Shown here in pieces: positions 49,801 to 61,781 of a DNA stretch of 64,000 nucleotides. The first letter of the stretch is position 1, and each line of letters begins with the position of its first letter. Position numbers and translations under genes: made by a program. The stretch covers positions 56,092,227-56,156,226 of the forward strand of contig NW_024881282.1 of NCBI RefSeq assembly GCF_018691265.1, in the 5' to 3' direction. This stretch comes from Tyto alba. Lineage: Eukaryota; Chordata; Aves; Strigiformes; Tytonidae. The notes beneath the pieces are model-generated. The model saw only the letters and a program-made list of their open reading frames with translations. It ran no database searches and was not told the DNA's origin.

Positions 49801-52800
49801 CTGGGACATGGGATGACAGCTTCCATATGGAGAACTTTTTATATCCTACCTTTCTGCAAACTGACTGGATATGTACAACAATGATCTCTGTGGTTAATTT
49901 TGGCTTCAGAGGAAAACCGTTCCAGAGACAACAGGAGTTTGACTTCTACAGAGACCAAGTCAAAAATTTCTAAATTGCAGTCCCTTCTAGGGCCCTAACT
50001 TGGTCTTGCCCAGACCATGGATGTAGGGTCAGGAGAGGCTGAAGGTGGTTTCTCACCTCTGTGGAAAAAGGTCTTTGAAACGGGAGTACTCTTTGTTCAG
50101 TTTATCAGCACTGAGTCTACCAAACCAGAGCCCCAGACTTCTGTAGCCCTGAACTCAGCTGTTGTCTAGGGCAAAAGAGCAGCAGAGTGAGCTGTCATCA
50201 ACAGCTGTGAACATAACCAGTCTGAGCAGTAACTTCTTCCCTAAATTTTCCATCTCTAAAGAAATGGTATCCACTAGGCTGAACCATAAGGGACCGCTTC
50301 TTGCATTTCCAGAAGGCTGAACAATTTTGGAAGGGTTTTGGTGAACGTTGTTTATTTCTCACCACTGCACTTAATCAGATCCTTTTTAAAAGTTAAAAAG
50401 ATCCCAAATCAGCTGAAGATTAGATAAGATAACTAGATATAGTACCTTCATTTCTCATGAACGCTTTCTCAGAAGAAGAACAAACTTGAATCCACAGCAC
50501 TTAGATTAAAATCTGAAAACTTCCAAGGCAAATACAAATTAGTCTGTGGTGTGGCTGAGCTTCCACAGGACATCTGACTGTCCCAAATTATCTGTTTAAT
50601 GTTCTTACAGAATTTGGTAGGGCAGTTTATCTTTATTGTCTGTCTTTATATGAAAATAGTAAATCTTCACCCAAAGCTACATCACAGAAAGCCTTCAAAA
50701 GACCATGATGTTTGAAGAATTTCTATACAATACTTTAGGATATACAGTTACATCAAGATCCATTGCAGGACTGGAGACATGATGTTGTGGCGTCCTTTAT
50801 TTTCCATGTCTACAAAAGTTTTATTGTAATTGTAAAGGGCATTGGACTTCATGGTTTATATATACCATGCATAAATAACATCAAGGCAAGAAAAGGGCAA
50901 CCATGGGATAAATTTGGGCTTGACAGAACAACAGGAAAATTAATTTCAGATAAGCCTAACTGATAATAATAAATCTTCACATAAGGTTCATATGAGGCCT
51001 TTTCTTGTCTTTCCCTTCATCTTTTCCAGAAGCAAGAAAATACCATGTTCTAACTCTCCTAGCACTTCCTGGAGTAAGTGGAGTTCTAACATAAATGTCT
51101 AGCTCTTTTCTGTGATCAGTTTTTGGTTTTCTTTTTACTTCAAAGTGGTGTGGGAGGCGTCACACAGCACTACAGCTTCACATGAAGTTGTTTACATAAA
51201 AAAACTTTTTAGTTAGTTTATCACTGAGGAAATTTGCATCAAGATCATAAAATAAAAGTCATTATTCTACTTAATAACCACAAGGATACAAACCCCATCT
51301 TCTCCAATGATGTGTTTTACTTCTGGCCAAAAGGATTAAAAACCTTTTCCTATAGGTCCTAGTTGTTCAAGCCATACCCAAGATCATTAAAATGTTACAG
51401 CTTTATTTAAAATACAGCATCACTACTCTTTCTGGTTAATATTCAAAATACAATTACCATTTGATAAGACTACAAAAGACACAGTAACAGTACTCTTTAA
51501 ATTTTTTTCAAACCTTCTAACAGATCATCATCAGGTGGTAAATCTGCTTGTGTTGCCAAAATACTGAATTTCACTGCTAAAACAGGTGCTTTGAAATAAG
51601 TCATGGGAACTCTTGTTGCCTGTAGAAAGAAATGTGTATTTGATTGTCAGTAGATTTACAAATACAGTTACTGACATCCTCTTTAACATATCACACAACC
51701 CTCATACACTTGTGGTGGCTCTCCACCTTTTTGTTTGGTGTTATGTTGTCCATGTGCAAACACACCTGACTCTTTACATTTGAGCAAGAACATGCTCAGA
51801 CAACTCTGTTTTGTCTCCTTGTCCTGCTCCAAGGTCAGAGCCCTGAACTCAGTCTTACAGCAAATTGCAGTTTCAGTGCCAAAGCTCCTGGCTGCCTTGG
51901 AGCATGGGGAAGCCAAAACCACAACTGTCTTTGTCTGCTCACACCAACGTAGCTGTAGCCTCATCTGTAGCAGGACTTCCAAAAGCAAATTCATATGGAA
52001 AATACATTTATCAAAAACTATCTGTAAAAGCAAAACTTGAGTGATTGTTTTTCCCCAGAATATTTCTTATTCAGAATTATTATCTTCAATGTTTACTAAA
52101 AATAAAGATTAAGATTTGGTGTGCCTCATGAGATATTTAATATTAGTATCTTTCTCGATAACATAGTTTTTCAACAAAGTCAAAACTTACTACTGAAAAT
52201 GTTAGTGAGAAAATATTATTAGATTTTGTTATATTTTTGAAGATTTTTTTACAGTTTTAAGAAAGAAAGAAAAGTATTTTTTTCAACAGAAGGAAATCAT
52301 AATTGTGGTGCTCTTCATTAAAGGAACAAAATCCAGAAAGCATAGCAAAAACTGAGTAGGGATCAACTTTAAACGTCCTTAGATACCACTGACTAAGAAA
52401 TTAGTTAAAACAGTCATTTCAGGTTTCATACTGAGCCTTATTTACAGACCAGCCCTTGCTAGGAAATATCAAAATTTTCCCAGTTTTTCCACTTTTGCTT
52501 CCAATCGCATGTTTATGTGTGTGGTCATTGTTGGCACACCTTATGGCAGGTATTGCACACCTCCTGATGGGCCATAGAAGTAGGCAGGAATCGTCAGGGC
52601 CTCAGAAGCAGCAGAGCAAGAAACGTGGCCATGGGAAGGAGGGTTGCACAGTCTTTGTGTAGACTCCCAGTGTTGGAAGCATCACCAGCACAGCTGCCAA
52701 GTTGTAGCTGCCCACACAAGCACATGTTAAATGGATCCTTATCTCTCCATTCTACCACGAACAATTATTTGTTTTCTCTTTATCTGTATTTTTATCTCCA

Positions 52801-53662
52801 CCCTAGGACTCATTCAGCTCTTTTACAAAAACAATCCTTGGACAGGGTTCAGATTCAAGCTTTTCTCTTCTTTTTCCAGACAAAGCCTTTTTCATAATTG
52901 TGCAGGCATTACACAAGATTCCTTTTTTTTATAAATTTTCACTCCAGTCAAATCTCTTTGTATGGTATAATTAGACAGCATCTGCACTTAGACAAACTCT
53001 TAAAGTCCCTAGCACACAAAAGTGAGAGCAGGATGCTACCATCACTTATGGACAATCAGACCACAATTTTACCTTAGGTCTTGATGCCATCCAAATTAGA
53101 TAAATAGTTTTAGATAAATAACGAAAATTGGCCTGGATCTGCTGAGTAAGACGTGCAGTCCCAAGTAAAAGAAGGTAAGCAGAGATTAACCATTTCTAGT
53201 TTAGATCATCCAAAGTTTACACATTTTAACTGCCCACCTCTGTATAGTGGGCAACTGAGTTCAGTCCATCATATGTCATTACATTCCTGGTTTGGGGTTT
53301 GATACAGAATGGACTAGTAAGCATCCACATTGAATTTACTTGATGTTGCTGCATTTTCTCTTTCGAGATGGAACCTCTCAGAAACCTGAGAGTAACAAGG
53401 GGTACAAAAACACCTAAAATGCATCATTATAACAATGATGTGTCCCAGCACTAGGCCCTTTCCCTGATCATGTACCCTAGTGCATATTATAATGGCAGCA
53501 GCAGGAACAGAAAACATCAGAAGAGCCCAAAAACTATCTCTGTGCTCCTGTGTGAGCCCCTATTATGGGGCTGTTATTCTAGTGCTCAGCCTACAACACT
53601 TGCATAGCAACCAATGTATTAGTGAAATGTAACACTCAGGAAATAAAGTTTTTGAAACATCA

Positions 53663-53692
53663 TTTTTTTTCTTTTTTTTTTTTTTCTTTTTT
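53663..53692. repeat. T-rich tract
   Basis: Three T runs of 8, 14 and 6 bases separated by single C bases. Confidence 0.9.
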
Positions 53693-54287
53693 GGGTAGGA
53701 AACCATATATTTTACTATCACATGAAAGACAGCAGTCTGCTGCTTTTTTGGTTTTGTTTTTTTAAAGCAGCGGGTTTTCTAATGGCTTTGCACAAGTACA
53801 AACTAGGGTATTCACATGCTTCTGAGAATATTCTTGTTCTTTTCTAAGTCACTTGTTTATTAAATGGCCTAGGAATGTCTCAGATGTATTGAAGTTCAAA
53901 AGACAGAGAAAGATTAGAAAAAGCAACAGTTCGTCAAACTGAGTTTTCAGTTCATGTAAAATCCTTTACTATAATTTTAGCAATTTAAATTAAGACATTT
54001 TGAAAAAATAACAATTTCTTCATTGTCAAAATCAGCTCATTCATATGGTCAAAAGCTCCTCCGACGAGGTGATACCATGTCTCTTCCTGCAGTTGTTAAA
54101 TTAAGGTCACAAGGAACTGTTGTATATATTGAAAATAACAACTTCTCTTTGATAAAAGCCCTGTTTCCCAGAAAACACTCCAGTCATGAAGGTAACAATA
54201 GATGAGGAGTCCACCACTTCCTATGGTACGTCGATACCTATAGTCATCAACAATATAAATATGTTTCTGCTATTTCAGGTTCTTACT

Positions 54288-54495
54288 GGGTACAGGGAGA
54301 AACTTTTTCTCTATGAGGACAGAATTGGAACAGGTTGCCCAGGGCAGCTGTGCTCTCCATCCTCGCCGGCTTTCAAGACCTGACTGGAAAAAGTCCTGAG
54401 CAACCTGGTCTGAGATCAGAGGTGATGCTCCTTTGAGTAGGAGGTTGAACTAGTGACCTCCTGAGGACCCTTCCAGTCTGAATTATCACGTGATC
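54288..54495 (+). mobile_element. CR1 LINE 3'-end fragment, plus strand
   Basis: The block order is that of a CR1 3' end: CTATGAGGACAGAATTGGAA (54312), AGGTTGCCCAGGGCAG (54332), CTTTCAAGACCTGACTGGAA, CTGAGCAACCTGGTCTGA (54396), and the tail GTTGAACTAGTGACCTCCTG (54445) then CCCTTCCAGTCTG. It covers only the last part of ORF2 and the 3' UTR. It is better preserved than the 12.5-kb and 28.3-kb plus-strand copies. Confidence 0.92.
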
Positions 54496-54996
54496 TTACA
54501 TCACTATAAACCCAACATTAATTTGCCTGTATCTAATTTCCAGGCACTAGTCTTAATTAGTCCTTTGTGGTCTACCAGGCTTAGCTCTGTTAAATTATAT
54601 CTCCTTAGAGTGCGCACTCCCTGGACACCAAGGAATGAGAAAGCAAGACATGACAGATCACTTAGTTTACCTGCTGTGAGACTGGGGCACAAGGCTCTGG
54701 CAATTCCAGCCTCCGAGGAGTTTCCCACTCCTGGATCTGCAGCAGGAGATCTCCAGGATCCCAAGCTGCCTGTTGGTGAGCTTTGGGAAAAGCTCTCATC
54801 TGCATCATGGAACAGCCCAGAGTCACAGACCTTGTCCCTTCCTCATCCCCTACCAGGCAGAGTAGCAGAAATACTTTTGACTAAAAAAACACACCACAAC
54901 TTCCAGACTGCCCCTATGCCCAACTGCAAGCAACTAATTACAGAATTATTTTATTATATTGTTTCACTATTAAAGAAGACCAGATATCAAAGCTAA
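54490..54996 (+). other. 168-codon open frame, no recognised domain; probably chance
   Basis: This is the longest ATG-initiated frame outside repeats. It begins at the last bases of the CR1 tail. The translation is Pro-, Leu- and Ser-rich with no signal peptide, transmembrane segment or motif I recognise, and ends in a hydrophobic FYYIVSLL stretch followed by Lys/Arg. I see no promoter, CpG island or splice context. One frame of this length among six frames of 64 kb is roughly at the limit of chance. I do not call it a gene. Confidence 0.12.
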
Positions 54997-57900
54997 CTCA
55001 CACACAGAATTAAGAAAAAGTGACTCTTCAAGGCATGATAGACAGTCATGTTAATACATTATGTGCTTTCCTATTATAATAGAAATGGTAAGTTCTGAAA
55101 TTGGGATGGTAGAGTTGTTTCGCACATGTAATGAAATAATATATGCTTCAGATCATTTTGTTAAACATTACAACAGAATTCTAAATGAGGGTTTTTTTTC
55201 AATTAGGAAGATAAAAAAAATCATAGTAGCAAAAGGGAAAAAACCATGAGAATATTTAATATGTTCTCTTTTATCTGTAACAGACATTTTTTACTGTTTT
55301 GGAGCCAGCAATTAGTCTAAGTAAATTAAATCAAGTGTCTCATAGGATTTTTAAGAAGTCAGGAAGGTTAGAAAGAGATTAATAAGTCTAGACAAAATAT
55401 CTCTGTTTAATGTGGTTATTCATGCCACCTATGAAGGATGTGATTTGTGGTGACCAAGCTCTGTAATTATTTTAGCATGATACAGAGCATCATTTGAATG
55501 AAAGAATTCAGTCATTTGAACTTCAGGGTGTATAATAGTCCCTCTCATAGTGGAAGTGTGTTTAATGCATTGAAATTAGTCTGAAGAGAGAAATCGTCAC
55601 AGTTCCCATTTTTTTTCTGTAGATTCTTTTTAGGCCTGGACATTCTCCCAAGATATTCAGGAAGCTCCACCCAGGAAATGGGAGAAAAATATGGTTACAC
55701 TTAAAATACAAACTGTAGTCGATGCTTTCAACTACTTTGATTACTACTGTGTTAACTCCTCTATTTCCTGATAACAGTTCAGTAGAGCATTTCATGCAGC
55801 TATTACAAGGCACAGATTTTCAATATAAAGTTTTACATCTCAGTCATGGAGAAGCAAAAAGTAGAAACTGCTGTACAACATCCAGGATGAGATCAGAAGT
55901 GCCATAAAAACAGGAAGCTGATATATCTTTGCCAGAATATATGGCTCAAAATCTGATCAGAAAAAAGCATGAGTTAAATAAATATGAACAAGAATTTATT
56001 CATCTGCTTGTTCCCAACCCATTTCAGCGGCTTGATCCATCATTTCAAAAGAAACACCATCATTATTTTGGAAATATTGTAACCCTTCGGTGAGATTATA
56101 GGCTCAAGATCATAGTCCCAGATAACAACACAGTGCTTATCTGATTGGATCTTTCAAAAAGCAGTGAGTGTCTCCTATGCTAGAATGACAGTCCTTCTTC
56201 CTGTTCTTCACTTGTAGGTTTACAAGATACATCTCACAATACAACATGAAAAAGATTTGAGGGAGAAGAGCTGGAATATGGTTATCATATGGAGACAATG
56301 CTCTTAGTCTTTCATCATCTCTTCAAATGCTTTGCAGGGTAGAGCGGACAAACTAGATATCATATAGAAAATACTGATTCTCCTCAAACCAGACAGAAAA
56401 TATACCCATTTTTGCTTTTAGCCAGTGAGTTACTGTGGGTATCCCTGACAAGCTTTGTGCTTCATACAGTGCTATAATGCTACATCACTGACACTATAAT
56501 GCAAATGGCAAATAATAACAGAAGAAAGAGTAGGTACTATGGGCATGCCATCCAATCATCAAACCCTAAATCAATAATTTGCCCCTAAATGGTAAATTTA
56601 AGAGATCACTATAGAAAACAGGAAAATAATCTTCACAATGTAGTGAATAAGAACATGTTTTGGCCACATGCTAATTCCTAATGGGTTGGACTTCTAGATA
56701 AAATATAAACCGCAAAAAGCTTATTATAACAGGAACAAGAATGGTATGTCTCATTTCCTTTTTTATTTCTGATTGTCAACTTAAGAATTTCCTCGTTTTC
56801 TAGAACTGAAGGCTATAGCATTTCTTGATAACTTTCTCCTGGTACATGTATAACACTTTGTCATTGTTTGACTTGCTTATCAAAGAGTTTTCACTGTGGT
56901 TGTTTAAAATCTTACTTCTGTCTATCTCATCAGTATTGTCAGGACAGGAGAGATAGCTTTGGCAGCAATCTTAATAAACAAGACAGAAGAGACATCAAAA
57001 AAGGTTTATTCACAGGGCTTTGCCATTACTCAAACTCCTTTCAAAAGGCAGTAAATGTTGCCCTGTAGTAGATTTACTCTAGAGTCTTGCTGAGTACCAC
57101 ACATGGCAAAGTACTTACAATAAGTAAGGTGACAAATAGGAGGCAGCATCTTACCTGAATTATATGGAGTCTCACCATTACATTCAGATTTTATAATTTT
57201 TGTAAAATGCATATTAAGTGCTGATCTTGAACATGCCCCTTTTTATTCAGACATGACTGCCTCATCTGAAAATCTGTACAAAGCTCCACAGTTATAGTCA
57301 CAAGACCCAGAACCCAACTTTGACCTCCCTTGCCTCCCATCACTATCACAAAAGGATAGACAAATTTTACGGGTCACAGAAAAACAAAACCAAGAGCTCA
57401 GCAAAAGTCCAGGAACACAGCAAAATAATGTACAGTTTCAGCACCAGTTTTAACGCCATGCTGTGGTTAATGTTCTCCAGTTCAGACCACAGGCTTCCAG
57501 GGCACTGAGCAAAAAGCGAGAAACTGAAAATTCACCTGCAAATGTGGCTACTTAAAATAATCAAAACTTCAAGAGAAATTTTCTTGCCAATATATTTTGA
57601 GATCCTCTGGATGAAACTAAGGAGCATTCACAGAACATGAAAGTTATGCAGGATGTTCCAGAAAATCATCACTTCTTTTCTTAAAAAAAAAAAAAATAAA
57701 AACAAAGTCTGTAGTTTTACACATGGGAAATCAAAGCTGTGCAGAGTAGAAGGGTGAAAGATTTTGAACTTGAAATTCAGCACAGGGTTTGTGCATCAAA
57801 AAAAAGAATATTGCACATATGCAGTGTAAAAATTGATATTCAAGTAGCTTGTGCCCCAACATTAAGGAACTGGTTAACACTGATAATAAGATGCTAAGGC

Positions 57901-60807
57901 TATGAGGGAATTAAGATGACAGAGATCGTTATTTTTGTAACTTAGACCAATGACCCAGTAGGCTAGAACCACCGATGAACAAACTGTGTTAGCACATGAC
58001 TCTACTCTTCCTAGTGACTCCAAGTGCTCTGCCATTGTGGTGATCAGTGCAAAGCCTGCATGAGTACTAATCTCTTGTGTGGTCCTCAGCCTTATCCTAC
58101 TCCAAACTGGGAACAAGGCAGTGGACAAGGCAGGAACAAGATGATCTCTTTTCATTGATTCAGGAGTGCCTGAAGATACACAGCAGAGCAGTGGCTCTCA
58201 GTGAGCTTCTGCAGCCATTTCCTCCTCAAACTGCTGTGTGATGAGCCTTCCAGTAAAATTAAGGATATAGCAAGTCAACCTGTTCAGAGTATAGGATATA
58301 GCTATTTGGTCTCATACTTCACGTCTTTATTACAGCCAGTGCAGAAACACTTTTCTTGCCCAGCTGTATGAACTAAGTTCTACCTCCTTGTATTTAAATC
58401 ATATGAATTCTCTTAAACCAGTACGGCTTCTGAGTCATCTTACACCCCAATTGTACTCAAAGGAGAGAGTAGGCAAGCAAACATAGACTGATTCATTATT
58501 CAGATTTGAGGAATGTCTACATTAGAGTGACATACAAAATGCTTAACCCTGATAACTGTTATTTACTTTCCTCACTCTCACCAACCATGTGAGCAGGAAT
58601 AAAATTCAAATGCTAATTCTCAGCTCATATGAGTCATGATTTCTTACAATATTCAAAGGGGTTTTTTTCTTCCTTGTCCCTTTGGCACACCAGTACAAAA
58701 ACAGCTGCTTGGAAGGAAAAGGGAAGAAGAGCATTTGAAAATATTTGCTGGAAAAGGCTTGTTCTTCAAATTTGAATGGAAAAGCTAATTTTCATGGTTA
58801 AATTACCTAAATCTACTAACACATAAGTCTTACTGTCAAAAATAATGCAGAGGGAAGGGGACTCCAATTATCTTTTCTTTAGCAACCCTGCTCTTGAAAA
58901 CCCTAATTTTAGTTAACAGAAAAAACCCTTCTTACTTTAACCACCCTTCCTAAGCTAAATATAGTTCTCTCCAACAGATTTATTTTATTGTTCCACACCC
59001 TCATTTTCCCAGCTCAGAACTTAAAATCTGATACCTTTATTCACAGTGAATGGCCTTAAGTATTCATACCTATTTCAATGAGCCTTCAAGAAGAAACCTA
59101 TATGCCAACTAAGGTTTCTAAAACTGGCCATGCATGGAAAATTCTTGTGTGAAACTAACTCATTAAGCTGGATCTCATCATGTATCAACTAGACTGTCAA
59201 TTCATTTCTGGTTTTATAGATGTTTTCCAGTTGTGTCATACCTACCCTTTAAACACTGATTCAGAGTTCCAGCTCAAAATGAAGTTCACAGATACAAACT
59301 AAGAACTTCATCTAGATGGCATTTATTTTCAGTATGGAGGTTTGTCTGAAAAGCAGAGGATTGGGGAAAACACATTATTTAAAATTGTGTGGTCTAAATT
59401 AAAAATATAAAAAATCTATTTCAGGCTCTGAAACATAAGAAAGAGTCATATTCATTATCTGAAAATAACCCTTAGAAATTTCAAAGGCAAGAAAACAAGT
59501 GTCTATGTATCTTTAGTGGGTGCATTGTAAGCTTCCTATTGGACTGAAAGATCTGGGGAGATTAGGTGTTGGTACTGTACTTTTACATGTTTCAACAAGT
59601 TCATTTTAGTCAACTAGGTTATATCTATATTTGTAGTTAAAGTTGACCTTGTAGTTGCACCAAGCCTATGACCACAAGCTTTCTCTGTTTTAATCCCAGG
59701 ATTTGTGCTCAAACACACATGTATCTTAACACTAAAATTTCCACCAAGCTCCCAAGAACAAAGTGCACTTCTTCCATTTACCTCTTACTCAGTGTTTTTT
59801 GCAGGATATCTTGAAGTTACTAAGTGCCCAAACTTAGCAGAGAAATTCATCCAGAGGCAAACCTTTAGTTCTCTATTTTTGCCTTTCAGATTGTCCCCTT
59901 TCATTTTTCCACTCAATTATTAGAGAGAAAATTCATCATGTTGTCATTTTTGCTGGTAAAAGAATTTTAGTATTTGGCCAATTTTGCATAAAACTTCACT
60001 CCTTTTACTAAACTGTTTTTGGAAGAGATTTCCATTTTCATTTATAAAGCATCTTCACTCCTTCTAGACCTAATCAATTTCTCAAGATGTTTAGAATATT
60101 TTTTCAGATAGGGAAATTTTGAATGTGTTCAGTTTGCATCTATGGTTCCAAAAGTGCCTTACAATTTTAGTTCTGCATGACCTTTTTTCTCTGAACTGAT
60201 CAGAAGAAAATCAAAGTCAAGACAATTTTCACAGCCAGTAGCAAATAGATTGTCAGAATAGCTGTTTGACCTCAGAATTTTGCACTTTTGCACCAAAAAA
60301 TTGTGGCGGTCTTGGGTAATAACCTGGGATGGTGAACAATTTTGCTGTCTCACTTCACAAAAGCAGAGTATGAGAGTCATGGTATCACAGCATCATGATA
60401 TTCAGAAGTCTTTACAGCTACTCCGAAGCAAAATTTTCAGTGTCATGGCTCAAGGTAAATAATTCTTTGGCAAAATATTCTGGCTAATTTTGTTTGGTGC
60501 ACATCCATGTCAGCTGAGAGAAAGAAAACACTTCAACAAGTGGGTCAAGCATTAGCTTAGAACAAATTATGGATGTGCTCTGAAAAATTGCACTTAAAAC
60601 CTCTTATACAAACGGTAAATCCTTCAGGTTTTTCTGGGTGTGTAGCAGCCAATAGACTACATGTGGTTCAACAGCTGCTTCCTTTGACCTGCCAAAATCT
60701 TTCCTGTTGTCATGCTAAAAAAAAACCTAGTACTTTGTATTTACAATTTTAATTAGTGAGGAAACTAAAAGTAATGGATTATCAGAACTAAAACCACAAA
60801 ATATTAA
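54997..60807. other. 5.8-kb unique stretch, no gene recognised
   Basis: AT-rich. Frames up to 93 codons (57874-58155, minus) have no recognisable domain. An A-rich tract lies at 57683-57696. No LINE, LTR or RNA gene was seen. Confidence 0.5.
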
Positions 60808-60812
60808 ACACT
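60808..60812. repeat. Target-site duplication, LTR copy C (left, one mismatch to right)
   Basis: ACACT here and GCACT at 61777-61781, directly outside the TGTC and GACA termini. Four of five bases agree. Confidence 0.7.
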
Positions 60813-60968
60813 TGTCCTGGGTTTGAGTGAGCGGTGGGAGTTTTGGTAGCAGGGGAGGGGGATGCAGCAGTGGTCCCCTGTGAGAATCTTCTCGAAGCTC
60901 CCCCAGCTCCAAGTTGGACCCACTTCTGCATCAAGGCTGAGCAAATCAGCCTCACCTCTGTGATAATG

Positions 60969-60976
60969 TATTTAAG
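60969..60976 (+). promoter_or_regulatory. LTR copy C TATA-like box
   Basis: TATTTAAG about 155 bp inside the LTR, matching copies A and B in sequence and position. Confidence 0.5.
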
Positions 60977-61582
60977 AAGGGACCTGGGAGGAGGAGTTGA
61001 AGTTGTGAGGAGGAATTGTGATAGCTGCATGAACACCAAGGTCAGTGGAAGAATGGAGGAGGAAAGGGAAGGAGGTGCTCCTGTGGTGAGACAATAGGGT
61101 GTCCCCCTCTGCCACCCATAGAGGTCCACCAGTGGGGCAGACACCAGCATGCCATCTCAGGCATCTTTGTGCCTGAAGGAGTCTTGGACCCTGTGGGAAG
61201 AACCAGCCTCCGCTGTTGCAGTTCAGCACTGGGAAGATTGCAACATGCAGGGGTGTCCCATGCCAGAGCATCTCAGGAAGGGCTGCATCCTGTGGGAAGG
61301 ACTCAAGTTGGAGAAAGTTAGTGGAGTACTGTCTCCTGTGAGAGGAGGACCACGATGGAGCAGGGGGAAGAAGTTCCAGAAGTTCCCCTCTCCCTCTGAG
61401 ATGGAATAAGCAGCTGAACTGACCGTACCCCCTATTCCCAGCCCCCTGCACCACTGCGGGGGAGAAGGTAGAGATATCAGGAGCAAAGCTGAGTCTGGGA
61501 AGAAGGGGGAAGGTGTTATAAAGATGTGGTAATGTTTCTCACTGTCTTACCCTGTCTGTTAAATGTTGTTGTTAGTGTCTGT

Positions 61583-61588
61583 ATTAAA
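61583..61588 (+). terminator. LTR copy C polyadenylation signal (ATTAAA)
   Basis: ATTAAA in the shared GTCTGTATTAAATT context, where A and B have AATAAA. ATTAAA is the commonest functional variant of the signal. Confidence 0.6.
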
Positions 61589-61781
61589 TTTATGTTCTTT
61601 TTTTCTTCCCATATCAAGTCTGTCTCTTGCCTGTGACCATAATTGGTGAGACACACCTCCCTGTCCTTATCTCAAATCCCAAGTTTTTGCTTATTTTCTC
61701 CTTCCCAGCACTGGGAGGGTACAGGGGGTGAACAACTGCGTGGTGCTCAGTTGCCCTCTGAGCTTCAACCATGACAGCACT

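Larger units (their letters stand above)
41816..54287. other. 12-kb mostly unique stretch, no gene recognised
   Basis: Holds the inverted repeat at 42055-42152, a CTCF-like core at 44852-44865, an (ATT)-rich tract at 46639-46667, a 10-bp tandem duplication at 49781-49800 and a T-rich tract at 53663-53692. Frames up to 125 codons (46964-47341 and others) lack recognisable domains. A 75-codon minus-strand frame at 43694-43921 looks slightly more protein-like than most but has no supporting splice site that I trust. Confidence 0.5.
60813..61776 (+). mobile_element. Solo LTR, copy C (same family as A and B, older, opposite orientation)
   Basis: Begins TGTCCTGGGTTTGAGTGAG and ends CCATGACA. Flanks are ACACT (60808-60812) and GCACT (61777-61781), a 5-bp duplication with one later substitution. 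The TATA-like box is at 60969-60976 and an ATTAAA polyadenylation signal at 61583-61588. Blocks shared with A and B run in the same order, but substitutions and small indels are many more. It has neither the pentamer array nor the 68-bp segment. Frames of 87 and 86 codons (60834-61097, 61149-61409) lie in the sense direction but have no recognised domain, and frame is not maintained among copies. Confidence 0.9.
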
